Below, in pieces: positions 8,003 through 16,638 of a stretch of 36,509 bases of DNA. The notes below the pieces were generated by a model, which saw only the letters and a program-made list of their open reading frames with translations, was not told the DNA's origin and ran no database searches. The position numbers and the translations under genes were made by a program. Source of the DNA: Aquabacter sp. GTDB taxonomy: Bacteria > Pseudomonadota > Alphaproteobacteria > Rhizobiales > Xanthobacteraceae. The stretch's first letter is position 1. Each line of letters opens with the position of its first letter. The DNA is taken from positions 1 to 36,509 of the forward strand of contig JASBUY010000230.1 in NCBI GenBank assembly GCA_030147645.1. The letters are read 5' to 3'.

Positions 8003-8601
8003 GCGCTGGTGCCCTTCCCGCCTTCCAAGGCGTCATCTTCCATGGCGCGCCACGCCACGGGCCGTTCGTCCGGTCCCGCGCGGAACCAGCAGCCACCACC
8101 CACAGGCGGCTGGTCATGGGACCGCGAAATGGCGTAGCCCGCGAGGTGGCATAAAAGAAGCGTGCCCACGCCTCCATGGCCGACAAATATGGCTGGAATG
8201 CCGGGAGAGTCCTGAAGCGCGGCCGTCACCGCGCCGACGATGCGGGCCTGCGCGTCCCGGGCGCGCTCCCAGCCGCGCACGCTCTCGTCCGGATGGGCGA
8301 AGAAGAGGTTCGCCACCGCCTGGAATTCCGGCTCGGGCAGAAAGCCGGTGGCAGAGCGGTCATTCTCGTGCATGTGCGGTCGGACTTCGACCGCGATCCC
8401 CAAAGCAGCGCCGAGAATGGCCGCCGTCTCCTTCGCCTTCACCTCGTCGCTCGATACGATGCGGCGAAAGGCGCGCAGCGCGGGGCGGGCGGCAAAGGCC
8501 TGCGTGCGATGGACGCCGGCCTCGGACAAAGACCAGTCCGGCACCGGCTTGGCCGGGTCCACCTTCACCTGCGGATGGCTCAGATACAGGAAAGGCGTCA
8601 T
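7999..8601 (-). CDS. Histidine-phosphatase-superfamily protein with altered phosphate-binding residues
   Basis: About 200 residues with the phosphoglycerate-mutase-like layout. The first strand ends FLYLSHPQV where active members have RHG, so the His is kept but the preceding Arg is Ser. The second block is SSDEVKAKETA, where family members usually read SSxLxRAxxTA, so Arg has become Lys. The acidic block HENDRSATGF and the second catalytic His in VGHGGVGTL are present. Activity is therefore uncertain: it may be a divergent phosphatase or a non-catalytic relative. A GTG at 8613 overlaps the upstream gene as GTGA and would add four residues; the ATG at 8601 has a weak GAG upstream and starts nearer the first strand. 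Its 3' end overlaps pyrF by four bases. The cellular role is not known. Confidence 0.8.
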   Translation of the reverse strand: MTPFLYLSHPQVKVDPAKPVPDWSLSEAGVHRTQAFAARPALRAFRRIVSSDEVKAKETAAILGAALGIAVEVRPHMHENDRSATGFLPEPEFQAVANLFFAHPDESVRGWERARDAQARIVGAVTAALQDSPGIPAIFVGHGGVGTLLLCHLAGYAISRSHDQPPVGGGCWFRAGPDERPVAWRAMEDDALEGGKGTSA

Positions 8602-8609
8602 GCCGCCAC

Positions 8610-9212
8610 TCACGGACGGCGATAGACCCAGACGCGGGCCGGCGGGACATTCAGCCAGACGCGCGGAGAGCGCGCGCCCTCAATGGCCCCGGGCTTCAGG
8701 GGCACCGGGGAAACCACCGCATAGGTGAACTGGATGAAGGGTCCTTGTTCCACCGACAGGTCGAACGCTTCGTTCACCATCCGGTCGCGATCCTGCGGCG
8801 AACGGGTGAAGAGCGGAAGCGAGGAAATGGTCCCAACCGCCGGGCCGGGCAGCTTGTCCTTCAGCGTCTTGCGCATCTCATAGGCATCGCCCTGGATGAC
8901 GGTGACGCCGGGATAGCGCAGGCGCAGGAGGTGGCAGAATTCGCGGTTATACTCGATCAGAAACAACCGCTCTGGCGCGAAGCCGCGCTCCAGCAAGGCC
9001 TTGGTGACCGGCCCGGTGCCCGGCCCCAATTCGATGACCGGCCCCTCGATCCGAGGATCGAGATAGCTCGCCATCATCTTGGCCAGGGCGCGCCCGGAAG
9101 GGGACACGGCTCCCGTCTTCAGGGGATTTTGAAACCAGGATTGAAGAAAGCGAAGCTCGTCATTCAGCCGCGGCTTGAATGGGACGCCACGGCGATCCGG
9201 CATTTGGAGCAT
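8610..9212 (-). CDS. pmtA: Class I SAM-dependent methyltransferase, PmtA-like phospholipid N-methyltransferase (COG3963 type)
   Basis: 200 residues. FLQSWFQNPLKTGAVSPSG, then SAM motif I IELGPGTGPVTKALLERG, acidic loop FLIEYNREFCHLL, VTVIQGDAYEM and ISSLPLFT, is the pattern of the rhizobial PmtA group. That group methylates phosphatidylethanolamine stepwise towards phosphatidylcholine and is related in fold to rRNA adenine dimethylases. The C-terminal part FIQFTYAVVSPVPLK and VWLNVPPARVWVYR is also typical. The protein is soluble and probably acts peripherally at the inner membrane. Two in-frame starts exist (9212 and 9203). It ends four bases into the GTG of the next gene. It heads the pmtA-phosphatase-pyrF-dapB cluster. 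Substrate assignment is by family only; some members may act on other lipids. Confidence 0.7.
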   Translation of the reverse strand: MLQMPDRRGVPFKPRLNDELRFLQSWFQNPLKTGAVSPSGRALAKMMASYLDPRIEGPVIELGPGTGPVTKALLERGFAPERLFLIEYNREFCHLLRLRYPGVTVIQGDAYEMRKTLKDKLPGPAVGTISSLPLFTRSPQDRDRMVNEAFDLSVEQGPFIQFTYAVVSPVPLKPGAIEGARSPRVWLNVPPARVWVYRRP

Positions 9213-9335
9213 TCGGAGGGCCCCGCAAGAAGAAATGGGCTCAGCGGCGATTAGACGGGAAAAGAGACCGGGTCAAGGCGAGGGGGGACGTTCCTGTCTC
9301 CCTGTTGCTCCCGCGCATCGCCCCTTGCGCGCCGT

Positions 9336-9359
9336 CTTCCCCCGCGTTTGCGGGGGAAG
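9336..9359. repeat. Perfect hairpin, REP-like, between galU and the methyltransferase gene
   Basis: CTTCCCCCGC (9336-9345), loop GTTT, GCGGGGGAAG (9350-9359). It lies 13 bases past the galU stop. There is no U-run on either side, so it may be a dispersed palindromic element that also protects or ends the galU transcript. Palindromes of this C-rich type are common between genes in alphaproteobacteria. Confidence 0.6.
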
Positions 9360-9372
9360 TGCGCAGCTTCGG

Positions 9373-10260
9373 TCAGCGGTTCACGTCCAGCATGGTTTGA
9401 AGCTCGGACCGGAATTCCGGCTCGATGTCCGGGCGCGAGAGCGCATAGCCCACATTGGCCATCAGGAAGCCGATCTTGGAGCCGCAATCATAGACCTGGC
9501 CGTCGAACTTCACGGCGAAGAAGCGCTCGCGCTCCTTGAGCTTCAGCATAGAATCCGTGAGCTGGATCTCGCCCCCGGCGCCCTGCTCCTGCTTCGCCAG
9601 CAGGTCGAAAATCGTGGGCTGAAGGATGTAGCGGCCGGAAATGGCGAGATTGGTCGGCGCCGTGCCGGGCTTGGGCTTCTCCACCATGTTGGTGATCTCA
9701 TCGACACCCGTCGCGGTCGGCTCAACGCCCACAATGCCATATTGATGGGTCTGGTCGTCCGGCACTTCATAGACGGAGACCACATTCCCCCCGGTGCGCT
9801 CGAACGCGCGCACCATGGCGCCGAGGCAGCCATGGCCGTTGCGCGGCAGGTGGAGCATGTCGGGCAGCAGCAGCGCGAAGGGCTCGTCGCCGATCAGGTC
9901 ACGCGCGCACCATACCGCATGGCCGAGCCCGAGGGGCAGTTGCTGGCGGGTGAAAGAGGTGGTGCCGGCCTTGGGCGTATCCCTGTCCAGCTGTTCCAGT
10001 TCCTTGGTCTTGCCGCGATCCGACAGGGTCTTTTCCAGTTCGAACTGCCGGTCGAAATGATCCTCGATGACCGCCTTGTTGCGGCCGGTCACGAAAACGA
10101 TGTGCTCGATGCCCGCCGCGCGTGCCTCGTCGACCACATGCTGAACGACGGGACGGTCGACGACGGTCAGCATCTCCTTCGGCACCGCCTTGGTGGCCGG
10201 GAGGAAGCGCGTGCCGAGGCCGGCGACCGGAAGAATGGCTTTGCGAAGGGGCTTGGGCAT
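9373..10260 (-). CDS. galU: UTP-glucose-1-phosphate uridylyltransferase
   Basis: Makes UDP-glucose from UTP and glucose 1-phosphate, feeding polysaccharide and lipid sugar synthesis and, after GalE, UDP-galactose. 295 residues from ATG 10260. The N-terminal nucleotidyltransferase motif is PVAGLGTRFLPATKAVPKEM, followed by VTGRNKAVIEDHFD. The nucleotide contact region is LGLGHAVWCARDLIGDEPFA with the Asp in LLPDM. The sugar-binding block MVEKPKPGTAPTNLA and the catalytic-site block VYDCGSKIGFLMAN follow. An ATG at 10287 would add nine residues; neither has a good ribosome site, and the later one fits the usual family N-terminus. It is divergent from galE, the next enzyme on UDP-glucose. Confidence 0.95.
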   Translation of the reverse strand: MPKPLRKAILPVAGLGTRFLPATKAVPKEMLTVVDRPVVQHVVDEARAAGIEHIVFVTGRNKAVIEDHFDRQFELEKTLSDRGKTKELEQLDRDTPKAGTTSFTRQQLPLGLGHAVWCARDLIGDEPFALLLPDMLHLPRNGHGCLGAMVRAFERTGGNVVSVYEVPDDQTHQYGIVGVEPTATGVDEITNMVEKPKPGTAPTNLAISGRYILQPTIFDLLAKQEQGAGGEIQLTDSMLKLKERERFFAVKFDGQVYDCGSKIGFLMANVGYALSRPDIEPEFRSELQTMLDVNR

Positions 10261-10425
10261 TGAGGGCACCGGTTTGATTTGCCGCATTCCTATTACAGAC
10301 GTGAACGTCGCCGCAAAAGAACCCCGGGCGAACCAAAAGGTTCACTCCTCCGGCCATTGACCTTACGCTCACGCTGCACCAGCTTGCGCACCATCGCGGG
10401 CAGATTATGGCGGAGCGGTAGGCGA

Positions 10426-11415
10426 ATGGCGGTCCTGGTCACGGGTGGCGCGGGCTATATCGGCAGCCACATGGTGCTCGCGCTGCTCGATGCGGGCCAC
10501 GCAGTGGTGGTGCTCGACGACCTCTCCACCGGCTTTCGCTGGGCCGTGGCGCCGGGCGCGGCCTTCGTCCAGGGCGACGTGAGCGACGCCGCGCTGGTGA
10601 CCCGCGTGCTCGCCGAGCACAAAGTGGATGCCGTCATCCACTTTGCCGCCCGCATCGTGGTGCCGGATTCGGTCGCCGACCCGCTCGGCTATTATCTCGC
10701 CAATACGGTCAAGACCCGCGCGCTGCTGGAAACGGTGGTGGCGGCGGGGGTGCCGCACTTCATCTTCTCCTCCACGGCGGCTGTCTACGGCATGGTCGGC
10801 ACCGACCCCGTGGACGAGGGGGCCGCGCTCGCGCCCATCTCGCCCTATGGCCGCTCCAAGCTCATGAGCGAGTGGATGCTGAAGGACACCGCCTTCGCCT
10901 TTCCGCTGCGCTACGTGGCGCTGCGCTATTTCAACGTGGCGGGCGCGGACCCGGCGGGGCGCACGGGCCAGTCCACCGCCGGGGCGACCCATCTGCTTAA
11001 GGTCGCCTGCGAGACCGCGCTCGGAAAGCGCGCGGGCATCGAAGTCTTCGGAACCGATTATCCGACCCCGGACGGCACCTGCCTGCGCGATTACATCCAT
11101 GTCGGCGACCTGGTGGCGGCCCATCTGGACGCGCTCACCTATTTGCGCGCGGGCGGCGAGAGCGGCGTGTTCAATTGCGGCTATGGCCGGGGCTTCTCGG
11201 TGCTCCAGATGCTGGAGGCGGTGAAGGAAATTTCGGGCGTGGACTTCCCCGTCCGCTTCAGCCCGCGCCGCGCCGGAGACCCGGCCGCTGTGGTGGCGAA
11301 GGCGGACCTGATCCGCTCCACGCTCGGCTGGACGCCGCGCCTCGACGACATGGCGATGATCGTGCGCACCGCTCTGGACTGGGAACGCGGCCTCGACGCG
11401 CGCCGCAGCGCCTGA
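10426..11415 (+). CDS. galE: UDP-glucose 4-epimerase
   Basis: Interconverts UDP-glucose and UDP-galactose, using tightly bound NAD. 329 residues, extended short-chain dehydrogenase fold. The Rossmann motif GGAGYIGSH is at the N-terminus, followed by LDDLSTGF and FAARIVVPDSV. The catalytic SSTAAVYG and YGRSK (Tyr-x-x-x-Lys) come next, then the substrate-domain signature TPDGTCLRDYIHVGDLV and the NCGYGRGFSVLQM strand. The open frame begins upstream at 10279, but ATG 10426 places GGAGYIGSH four residues from the start as in the family, with GGAG and AGG upstream. It is divergent from galU, so UDP-sugar production is grouped. A 117-bp repeat follows after 67 bases. Confidence 0.95.
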   Translation: MAVLVTGGAGYIGSHMVLALLDAGHAVVVLDDLSTGFRWAVAPGAAFVQGDVSDAALVTRVLAEHKVDAVIHFAARIVVPDSVADPLGYYLANTVKTRALLETVVAAGVPHFIFSSTAAVYGMVGTDPVDEGAALAPISPYGRSKLMSEWMLKDTAFAFPLRYVALRYFNVAGADPAGRTGQSTAGATHLLKVACETALGKRAGIEVFGTDYPTPDGTCLRDYIHVGDLVAAHLDALTYLRAGGESGVFNCGYGRGFSVLQMLEAVKEISGVDFPVRFSPRRAGDPAAVVAKADLIRSTLGWTPRLDDMAMIVRTALDWERGLDARRSA

Positions 11416-11482
11416 CCTTTGGGCACCCAGCCGCAAAAACTTGCCTTACGTTAACCCTGACGCAACCATATTCACCGCCCAT

Positions 11483-11599
11483 TAGAGCATGCGCCCATCA
11501 GCCTGGATCTCAGGCTGATGGGATAACGCATCCTCTACCAATGAGTTAGAGGGCGATTCAGCGATCAGATTGATTCAATCTGATCGGATCGCGCTCTAG
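11483..11599. repeat. 117-bp structured interspersed repeat, copy A (REPIN-like)
   Basis: Begins TAGAGCATGCG and ends CGCGCTCTAG, so the ends are inverted (TAGAGC/GCTCTA). Inside are a 10-bp stem CATCAGCCTG/CAGGCTGATG with a 5-base loop, a weak central CTCTA/TAGAG pairing, and an 11-bp stem CGATCAGATTG/CAATCTGATCG with loop ATT. Same length as copy B at 21729-21845, with about 13 differences in 117 positions, several in loops. It lies between galE and the lytic transglycosylase gene, ending 35 bases before the latter's start codon. Confidence 0.9.
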
Positions 11600-11634
11600 C
11601 GGGACCTCAGTTCCGAGCCGAGTGAAGGTGCATC

Positions 11635-12966
11635 ATGAAGGCGGACCATCAGGGCGGCGCGGCCGCCACACGCGGGCGTGGGACGACGGCGGCGGTCGTG
11701 GCCGTCGTGCTCGCCACCATCGCCGGTGGCTGCGCGCAGGCGCAGGTGACCGGCTCCATCTTTGACCCGCCGGCCCAGCCCGCCCCCGCGCCCGGCCGGT
11801 CGAGCCATCCGCTGATGGCGCCCCAGGCGATCGCGGCGGCGGAGGCGAATTTCGATAGCTGCATCGCCGGCATGTATCCGCTGGCCCAGGCGAAGGGGAT
11901 TTCGCCCCAGGCCTATCAGCGCCTCACGGCCGGGCTCACCCCCGACATGAAGATCATGGACTTCCTGGATTCCCAGCCGGAATTCTCCAAGCCCATCGGC
12001 GATTATGTGAACATGCTGGTGAGCGATTATCGCGTGAAGAAGGGCAAGGAGATCCTCGCCCAGTACAAGACCATCTTCGACGCGGCGGAAAAGAAATACG
12101 GCGTGGACCGCTACGCCGTGGCCGCCATCTGGGGCATCGAATCCAGCTATGGCAGCCCGCAGGGCATGGGCAACCGCTCCGTGCTGCGCTCCACCGCGAC
12201 GCTCGCCTGTATCGGCCGCCGGCAGGAGTTCTTCCGGGACGAATTCATCGCCACCTTGCAGATTCTCGACAAGGGCGACGTGCCCGCCGACCATCTGAAA
12301 GGCTCCTGGGCGGGCGCCTTCGGGCCGACCCAGTTCATGCCCACCAGCTTCCAGCGATTCGCCGTGGATTTCGACGGCGACGGCAAGCGCAACGTGGTGG
12401 ATTCCATCCCCGACATCATCGCCTCCACCGCCAACAATCTGAAGCTGGACGGCTGGGAATTCGGCAAGACCTGGGGCTACGAGGTCGTGCTGCCGAAGAA
12501 TTTCGACTATCGCTATGTGGACCGCTCCAAGCGCTATTCGCTCAACCAATGGGCCTCGCTCGGCATTACGCGGCCCGGCGGCAAGGCGTTTCCGCGCGCC
12601 ACCGACACCGCCTTCCTGCTGCTGCCCGCCGGCGCCAACGGGCCGGCCTTCCTGATGCTGCCGAACTTCTCGGCGATCCTGAAATACAATCCCGCCGACG
12701 CCTATGCGCTCGCCATCGGCCATCTGTCCGACCGCCTGCGCGGCGGCGGCACCTTCGCGCAGAACTGGCCGGACGAGCGGGCGCTGACCCGCAGCGAGCG
12801 GGTGGAGATGCAGCAATTGCTGGCCCAGCGCGGCTATGACATCGGCTCTGTGGACGGCATCCTCGGCTCCAAGACGCGGGTTGCGGTCCAGGATTTCCAG
12901 GTGCGCGCCGGGATGCTGCCGGACGGCTATCCCAGCGTCGCCGTGCTCCAGAAGCTGCGCAATTGA
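11635..12966 (+). CDS. Lytic murein transglycosylase (MltB-like) with C-terminal peptidoglycan-binding domain
   Basis: Cleaves the MurNAc-GlcNAc bond of peptidoglycan, leaving 1,6-anhydro ends. 443 residues. The N-terminal export signal is VAVVLATIAGG followed by CAQAQ; the Cys after Gly-Gly could be a weak lipobox, so an outer-membrane lipoprotein is possible. The SLT_2/MltB domain spans about residues 60-350. The catalytic Glu is in AIWGIESSYG, followed by SWAGAFGPTQFMPTSF and DFDGDGKRNVVDS. Residues about 385-440 form a PG_binding_1 domain (LAQRGYDIGSVDGILGSKTRVAVQDFQ). The ATG has AAGGTG five bases upstream. Copy A of the 117-bp repeat sits just upstream in its leader, where it could affect expression. 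It converges on the oxoprolinase gene. Confidence 0.92.
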   Translation: MKADHQGGAAATRGRGTTAAVVAVVLATIAGGCAQAQVTGSIFDPPAQPAPAPGRSSHPLMAPQAIAAAEANFDSCIAGMYPLAQAKGISPQAYQRLTAGLTPDMKIMDFLDSQPEFSKPIGDYVNMLVSDYRVKKGKEILAQYKTIFDAAEKKYGVDRYAVAAIWGIESSYGSPQGMGNRSVLRSTATLACIGRRQEFFRDEFIATLQILDKGDVPADHLKGSWAGAFGPTQFMPTSFQRFAVDFDGDGKRNVVDSIPDIIASTANNLKLDGWEFGKTWGYEVVLPKNFDYRYVDRSKRYSLNQWASLGITRPGGKAFPRATDTAFLLLPAGANGPAFLMLPNFSAILKYNPADAYALAIGHLSDRLRGGGTFAQNWPDERALTRSERVEMQQLLAQRGYDIGSVDGILGSKTRVAVQDFQVRAGMLPDGYPSVAVLQKLRN

Positions 12967-12970
12967 GATC

Positions 12971-12988
12971 GGGCGGCGCAGGCCGCCC
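12971..12988. terminator. Hairpin between convergent genes
   Basis: GGGCGGC (12971-12977), loop GCAG, GCCGCCC (12982-12988). It fills the 27-base gap between the converging stops of the lytic transglycosylase and oxoprolinase genes. Only a weak pyrimidine tract follows, so it is a probable bidirectional stop rather than a classical U-tract terminator. Confidence 0.55.
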
Positions 12989-12993
12989 GTCCT

Positions 12994-15900
12994 TCACTCC
13001 GCTTTTCCGTAGCCCCCGCCCGTGGGGGTGACGACGATGACCGCTTCGCCCGGCTCCAGAACCGTCTGGGCGCAGCCGTCCAATTGCTCGAACGTGCCGT
13101 CATTGCGCCGCACGAAGCCTTCGCCCAGCTTGCCCGGCTCGCCGCCTTCGAGGCCGAAGGGATGCACCCGGCGATGCGAGGAGAGCAGCGCACAGTCCAT
13201 CTTTTCCAGGAAGCGGATGCGCCGATAGGTGCCAGCCCCCGCGCTCCAGCGCCCCTTGCCGCCCGAACCGGCGCGCACGTGGAAATCCTCCAGCAGCACC
13301 GGGAAGCGGGTTTCCAGGATTTCCGGGTCGGTGAGGCGGGAATTGGTCATGTGAACATGGACCGCATCCGTCCCGTCAAAGCCCGGACCGGCGGGCGAGC
13401 CGGAGCAGATGGTCTCGTAATATTGCACCTGGTCGTTGCCGAAGGTGAGGTTGTTCATTGTGCCCTGGGAGGCGGCCATGGCTTTCAGCGCGCCGAACAG
13501 GCAGTTGGTGACCGCCTGCGAGGTCTCCACATTTCCCGCCACCACGGCGGCCGGATAGACCGGCGAAAGCATGGAGCCCTTGGGCACCACGATCTCGATG
13601 GGGCGTAGGCAGCCGGCATTCATGGGGATCATGTCGTCCACCATGACGCGGAAGACATAGAGCACCGCCGCCCGTGTCACCGGCTCGGGGGCGTTGAAAT
13701 TGGTGGGCTGCTGGGGCGAGGTGCCGGTGAAGTCCACTTTGGCGGTGCGCGCGGCCTTGTCCACGCTGATCTTCACCTTGATGACCGTCCCCTGGTCCAT
13801 CTCATAGGTGAAGGCGCAATCCTCCAGCCGGTCCAGCACGCGGCGGACGCTTTCGTCCGCATTGTCCTGCACATGGCCCATATAGGCGGTGACCACGTCG
13901 AGCCCGAACTGCGCGATCATCTTCTTGAGTTCACGCACGCCTTTCTCGTTGGCGGCGATCTGCGCCTTGAGATCGGCCACATTCTGCACCGGGTTGCGCG
14001 CCGGATATTTGGCGCCCAGCAGGAGGGCGTTCAGTTCCGCCTCGCGGAAACGGCCCTGATCCACCAGTTTGAAATTGTCGATATAGACGCCTTCCTCATC
14101 GATGGTGGTGGCGCGCGGGCTCATGGAGCCGGGCGCGACGCCGCCCACATCGGCATGGTGGCCGCGTGAGGCGACCCAGAAGAGGAGGTCGCGCCCTTCG
14201 TCGTCGAACACCGGGGTGACCACGGTGATGTCCGGCAGATGGGTGCCGCCATTATAGGGGGCGTTCAGCGCGAACACGTCGCCGGGCCGGATGGCGCCGG
14301 CATTCTCGCGAATCACCGTCTCCACCGATTTGTCCATGGAGCCGAGATGAACCGGCATGTGCGGGGCATTGGCGACGAGCTGCCCTTGTGCATCGAACAC
14401 GGCACAGGAGAAGTCCAGCCGCTCCTTGATGTTCACCGAATAGGCGGTGTTCTGCAGCGTCACGCCCATCTGCTCGGCGATGGACATGAAGAGGTTGTTG
14501 AACACTTCCAGCATGACCGGGTCGGCATGGGTGCCCACAGCCTCTGCGCGACGCATTTCGCGCGCGCGGGTCAGCAGGAGGTGATCCTTGACCGTCATCT
14601 GCGCCTGCCAGCCATCCTCCACCACCACCGTCTGGTTGGGCTCGATGACGATGGCCGGGCCCTCCAGCACCATGCCTGGCTTGAAAGCGGCGCGCAGCAC
14701 GACGGGAGCCTCATGCCAGGCGCCGCGTGAGAAGAAGCGGGCCGAGCGGCAGGCTTCGGGCGCGCCGGTGCTGAGCGGATGGTCTGGTTCCACAATGCCG
14801 GCACCGCCGCCGGAGGCCTGGACCTCCAGCGCCTCGACCACGATCTGCTTCTCGGGCGAGACGAAGCCGAACTGGTTGCGGTGGCGCGCCTCGAAGTCGG
14901 CCATCATGTCGCCGAGCGGGGCGAGGCGCACCGGCAGGGCCGTGTCCGTGCCCTCATAGCGCAGATGCGCCTTGGCCTCGATGTCGATGGCCGCTGCTCC
15001 AACGCCCTGCCCTTCCAATTCCGCGCGCGCCTCATCGCCCATGGCGTCGCGCACGCTCTCCAGGCGCGCGAGGAGCGCGGCCTCAAGCCGCTCGCCCACC
15101 GCCCGGGTGCGATGGGCGCGCACGGCAGCGAGCCCCATGCCATAGGCCGAAAGAAGGCCCGAAAACGGATGGATATGGACGGTGCGCATGCCGAGCGCGT
15201 CGGCCACGAGGCAGGCATGCTGTCCGCCCGCGCCGCCGAAGCAGGAGAGGGCATAGCGTGTCACGTCATAGCCGCGCTCCACCGAGATCTTCTTGATGGC
15301 ATTGGCCATGTTCTCGACCGCGATGGTGACAAATCCGTCCGCCACCGCTTCCGGCGCCCGCCCGTCGCCAATGTCCGCCGCAAGCGCGGCGAAGCGCGCG
15401 CGCACCGCATCGGCGTCCAGCGCCTGATCCTGGGTGGGACCGAAGATCTTCGGGAAGAAATCCGGGATCAGCTTGCCCAGCATCACATTGGCGTCTGTGA
15501 CGGCAAGCGGGCCGCCACGCCGGTAGCAGGCGGGGCCGGGATTGGCGCCCGCGCTGTCCGGGCCGACGCGGAACCGCGCGCCGTCATAATGCAGGATGGA
15601 CCCGCCGCCCGCAGCCACCGTGTGGATGCGCATCATGGGCGCGCGGATGCGGACCCCGGCGACCTCGGTGTCGAAGGCCCGCTCCAGCTCTCCGTCATAG
15701 TGGCAGACGTCGGTGGATGTGCCGCCCATGTCGAAGCCGATGATGCGGTCGAGCCCCGCGATATGGCCGGTCTCCGACGCGCCCACCACCCCGCCGGCGG
15801 GACCGGAGAGAAGGGCGTCCTTGCCCTGGAACAGGTCCGCCGCCGTGAGGCCCCCCGCGGACATCATGAACATGAGGCGGATGGCTGCGTGCCCATCGCC

Positions 15901-16638
15901 CTCATGCCCGGCGCCCAATTCCTCCGCCACCTGCGCCACATAGCGGCGCAGGATGGGCGAGAGATAGGCGTCCGCCACCGTCGTATCGCCGCGCCCCACC
16001 AACTTGATGAGCGGTGAAACCTCATGGGATACAGACACTTGCGGGAAACCAAGGCTGCGCGCCAGCGCCGCCACCTGCTGTTCATGGGCGGGATAGCGGT
16101 AGCCGTGCATGAAGGCGATGGCGACGGAGCGCAGGCCGGCCGCGCGCGCCGCCTCCAATTCGCTCCGCACGAGAGCGAGGTCCGGCGCGCCCTCCACGGT
16201 GCCGTCCGCGCGCACCCGCTCATCCACTTCGAGCACCTGCTCGAACAGCATGTCCGGCAGGACGATCTTCTTCGCGAAGATGTGGGGGCGGGCCTGATAG
16301 CCGATGCGCAACGCATCGCGGAAGCCGCGCGTGGTCACCAGCAAAGTGCGCTCGCCCTTGCGCTCCAGCAGGGCATTGGTGGCGACCGTCGTGCCCATCT
16401 TAACGGCGGAGACGAGACCGGCCGGGATCGGCGCACCCGTCTTGAGCCCAAGCAGTTCGCGGATGCCGTGGACGGCGGCGTCCCGATAGGCCTCGGGATT
16501 CTCCGACAGGAGTTTATGTGCGACGAGGCTGCCATCGGGTTTGCGGCCCACGATGTCGGTGAAGGTGCCGCCGCGATCGACCCAGAATTCCCAGGTGCCG
16601 GGCTTTGCCTGCGCCGCCCCATCCGCCGTCATTGCCAT
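12994..16638 (-). CDS. Fused hydantoinase A/B, 5-oxoprolinase (ATP-hydrolysing) type
   Basis: Single 1214-residue protein combining HyuA and HyuB modules, the architecture of eukaryote-type 5-oxoprolinase, which opens 5-oxo-L-proline to glutamate with ATP. The HyuA part is marked by VDRGGTFTDIVG near the N-terminus, the nucleotide-binding FDMGGTSTDVCHYDG, and YALSCFGGAGGQHACLVAD. The HyuB part starts about residue 700: DPVMLEVFNNLFMSIAEQMG, TAYSVNIKERLDFSCAVFD, NAPYNGGTHLPDITVVTPVF and SRGHHADVGG. ATG 16638 has AGGGG eight bases upstream and is preferred over GTG 16647. N-methylhydantoinase or acetophenone-carboxylase-like chemistry cannot be excluded, since the family splits in substrate. 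It diverges from a TRAP transporter that probably imports its substrate. Confidence 0.85.
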   Translation of the reverse strand: MAMTADGAAQAKPGTWEFWVDRGGTFTDIVGRKPDGSLVAHKLLSENPEAYRDAAVHGIRELLGLKTGAPIPAGLVSAVKMGTTVATNALLERKGERTLLVTTRGFRDALRIGYQARPHIFAKKIVLPDMLFEQVLEVDERVRADGTVEGAPDLALVRSELEAARAAGLRSVAIAFMHGYRYPAHEQQVAALARSLGFPQVSVSHEVSPLIKLVGRGDTTVADAYLSPILRRYVAQVAEELGAGHEGDGHAAIRLMFMMSAGGLTAADLFQGKDALLSGPAGGVVGASETGHIAGLDRIIGFDMGGTSTDVCHYDGELERAFDTEVAGVRIRAPMMRIHTVAAGGGSILHYDGARFRVGPDSAGANPGPACYRRGGPLAVTDANVMLGKLIPDFFPKIFGPTQDQALDADAVRARFAALAADIGDGRAPEAVADGFVTIAVENMANAIKKISVERGYDVTRYALSCFGGAGGQHACLVADALGMRTVHIHPFSGLLSAYGMGLAAVRAHRTRAVGERLEAALLARLESVRDAMGDEARAELEGQGVGAAAIDIEAKAHLRYEGTDTALPVRLAPLGDMMADFEARHRNQFGFVSPEKQIVVEALEVQASGGGAGIVEPDHPLSTGAPEACRSARFFSRGAWHEAPVVLRAAFKPGMVLEGPAIVIEPNQTVVVEDGWQAQMTVKDHLLLTRAREMRRAEAVGTHADPVMLEVFNNLFMSIAEQMGVTLQNTAYSVNIKERLDFSCAVFDAQGQLVANAPHMPVHLGSMDKSVETVIRENAGAIRPGDVFALNAPYNGGTHLPDITVVTPVFDDEGRDLLFWVASRGHHADVGGVAPGSMSPRATTIDEEGVYIDNFKLVDQGRFREAELNALLLGAKYPARNPVQNVADLKAQIAANEKGVRELKKMIAQFGLDVVTAYMGHVQDNADESVRRVLDRLEDCAFTYEMDQGTVIKVKISVDKAARTAKVDFTGTSPQQPTNFNAPEPVTRAAVLYVFRVMVDDMIPMNAGCLRPIEIVVPKGSMLSPVYPAAVVAGNVETSQAVTNCLFGALKAMAASQGTMNNLTFGNDQVQYYETICSGSPAGPGFDGTDAVHVHMTNSRLTDPEILETRFPVLLEDFHVRAGSGGKGRWSAGAGTYRRIRFLEKMDCALLSSHRRVHPFGLEGGEPGKLGEGFVRRNDGTFEQLDGCAQTVLEPGEAVIVVTPTGGGYGKAE

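Noticed and set aside
11483..11599. tRNA gene suggested by the cloverleaf-like fold
   Set aside because: Stems are too long, there is no CCA-side acceptor stem, T-loop or D-loop consensus, and a second diverged copy exists; it fits a dispersed repeat.
11596..12816. Open frame of 406 codons on the minus strand
   Set aside because: Antisense to the lytic transglycosylase gene.
14779..16017. Open frame of 412 codons on the plus strand
   Set aside because: Antisense to the HyuA part of the oxoprolinase gene.
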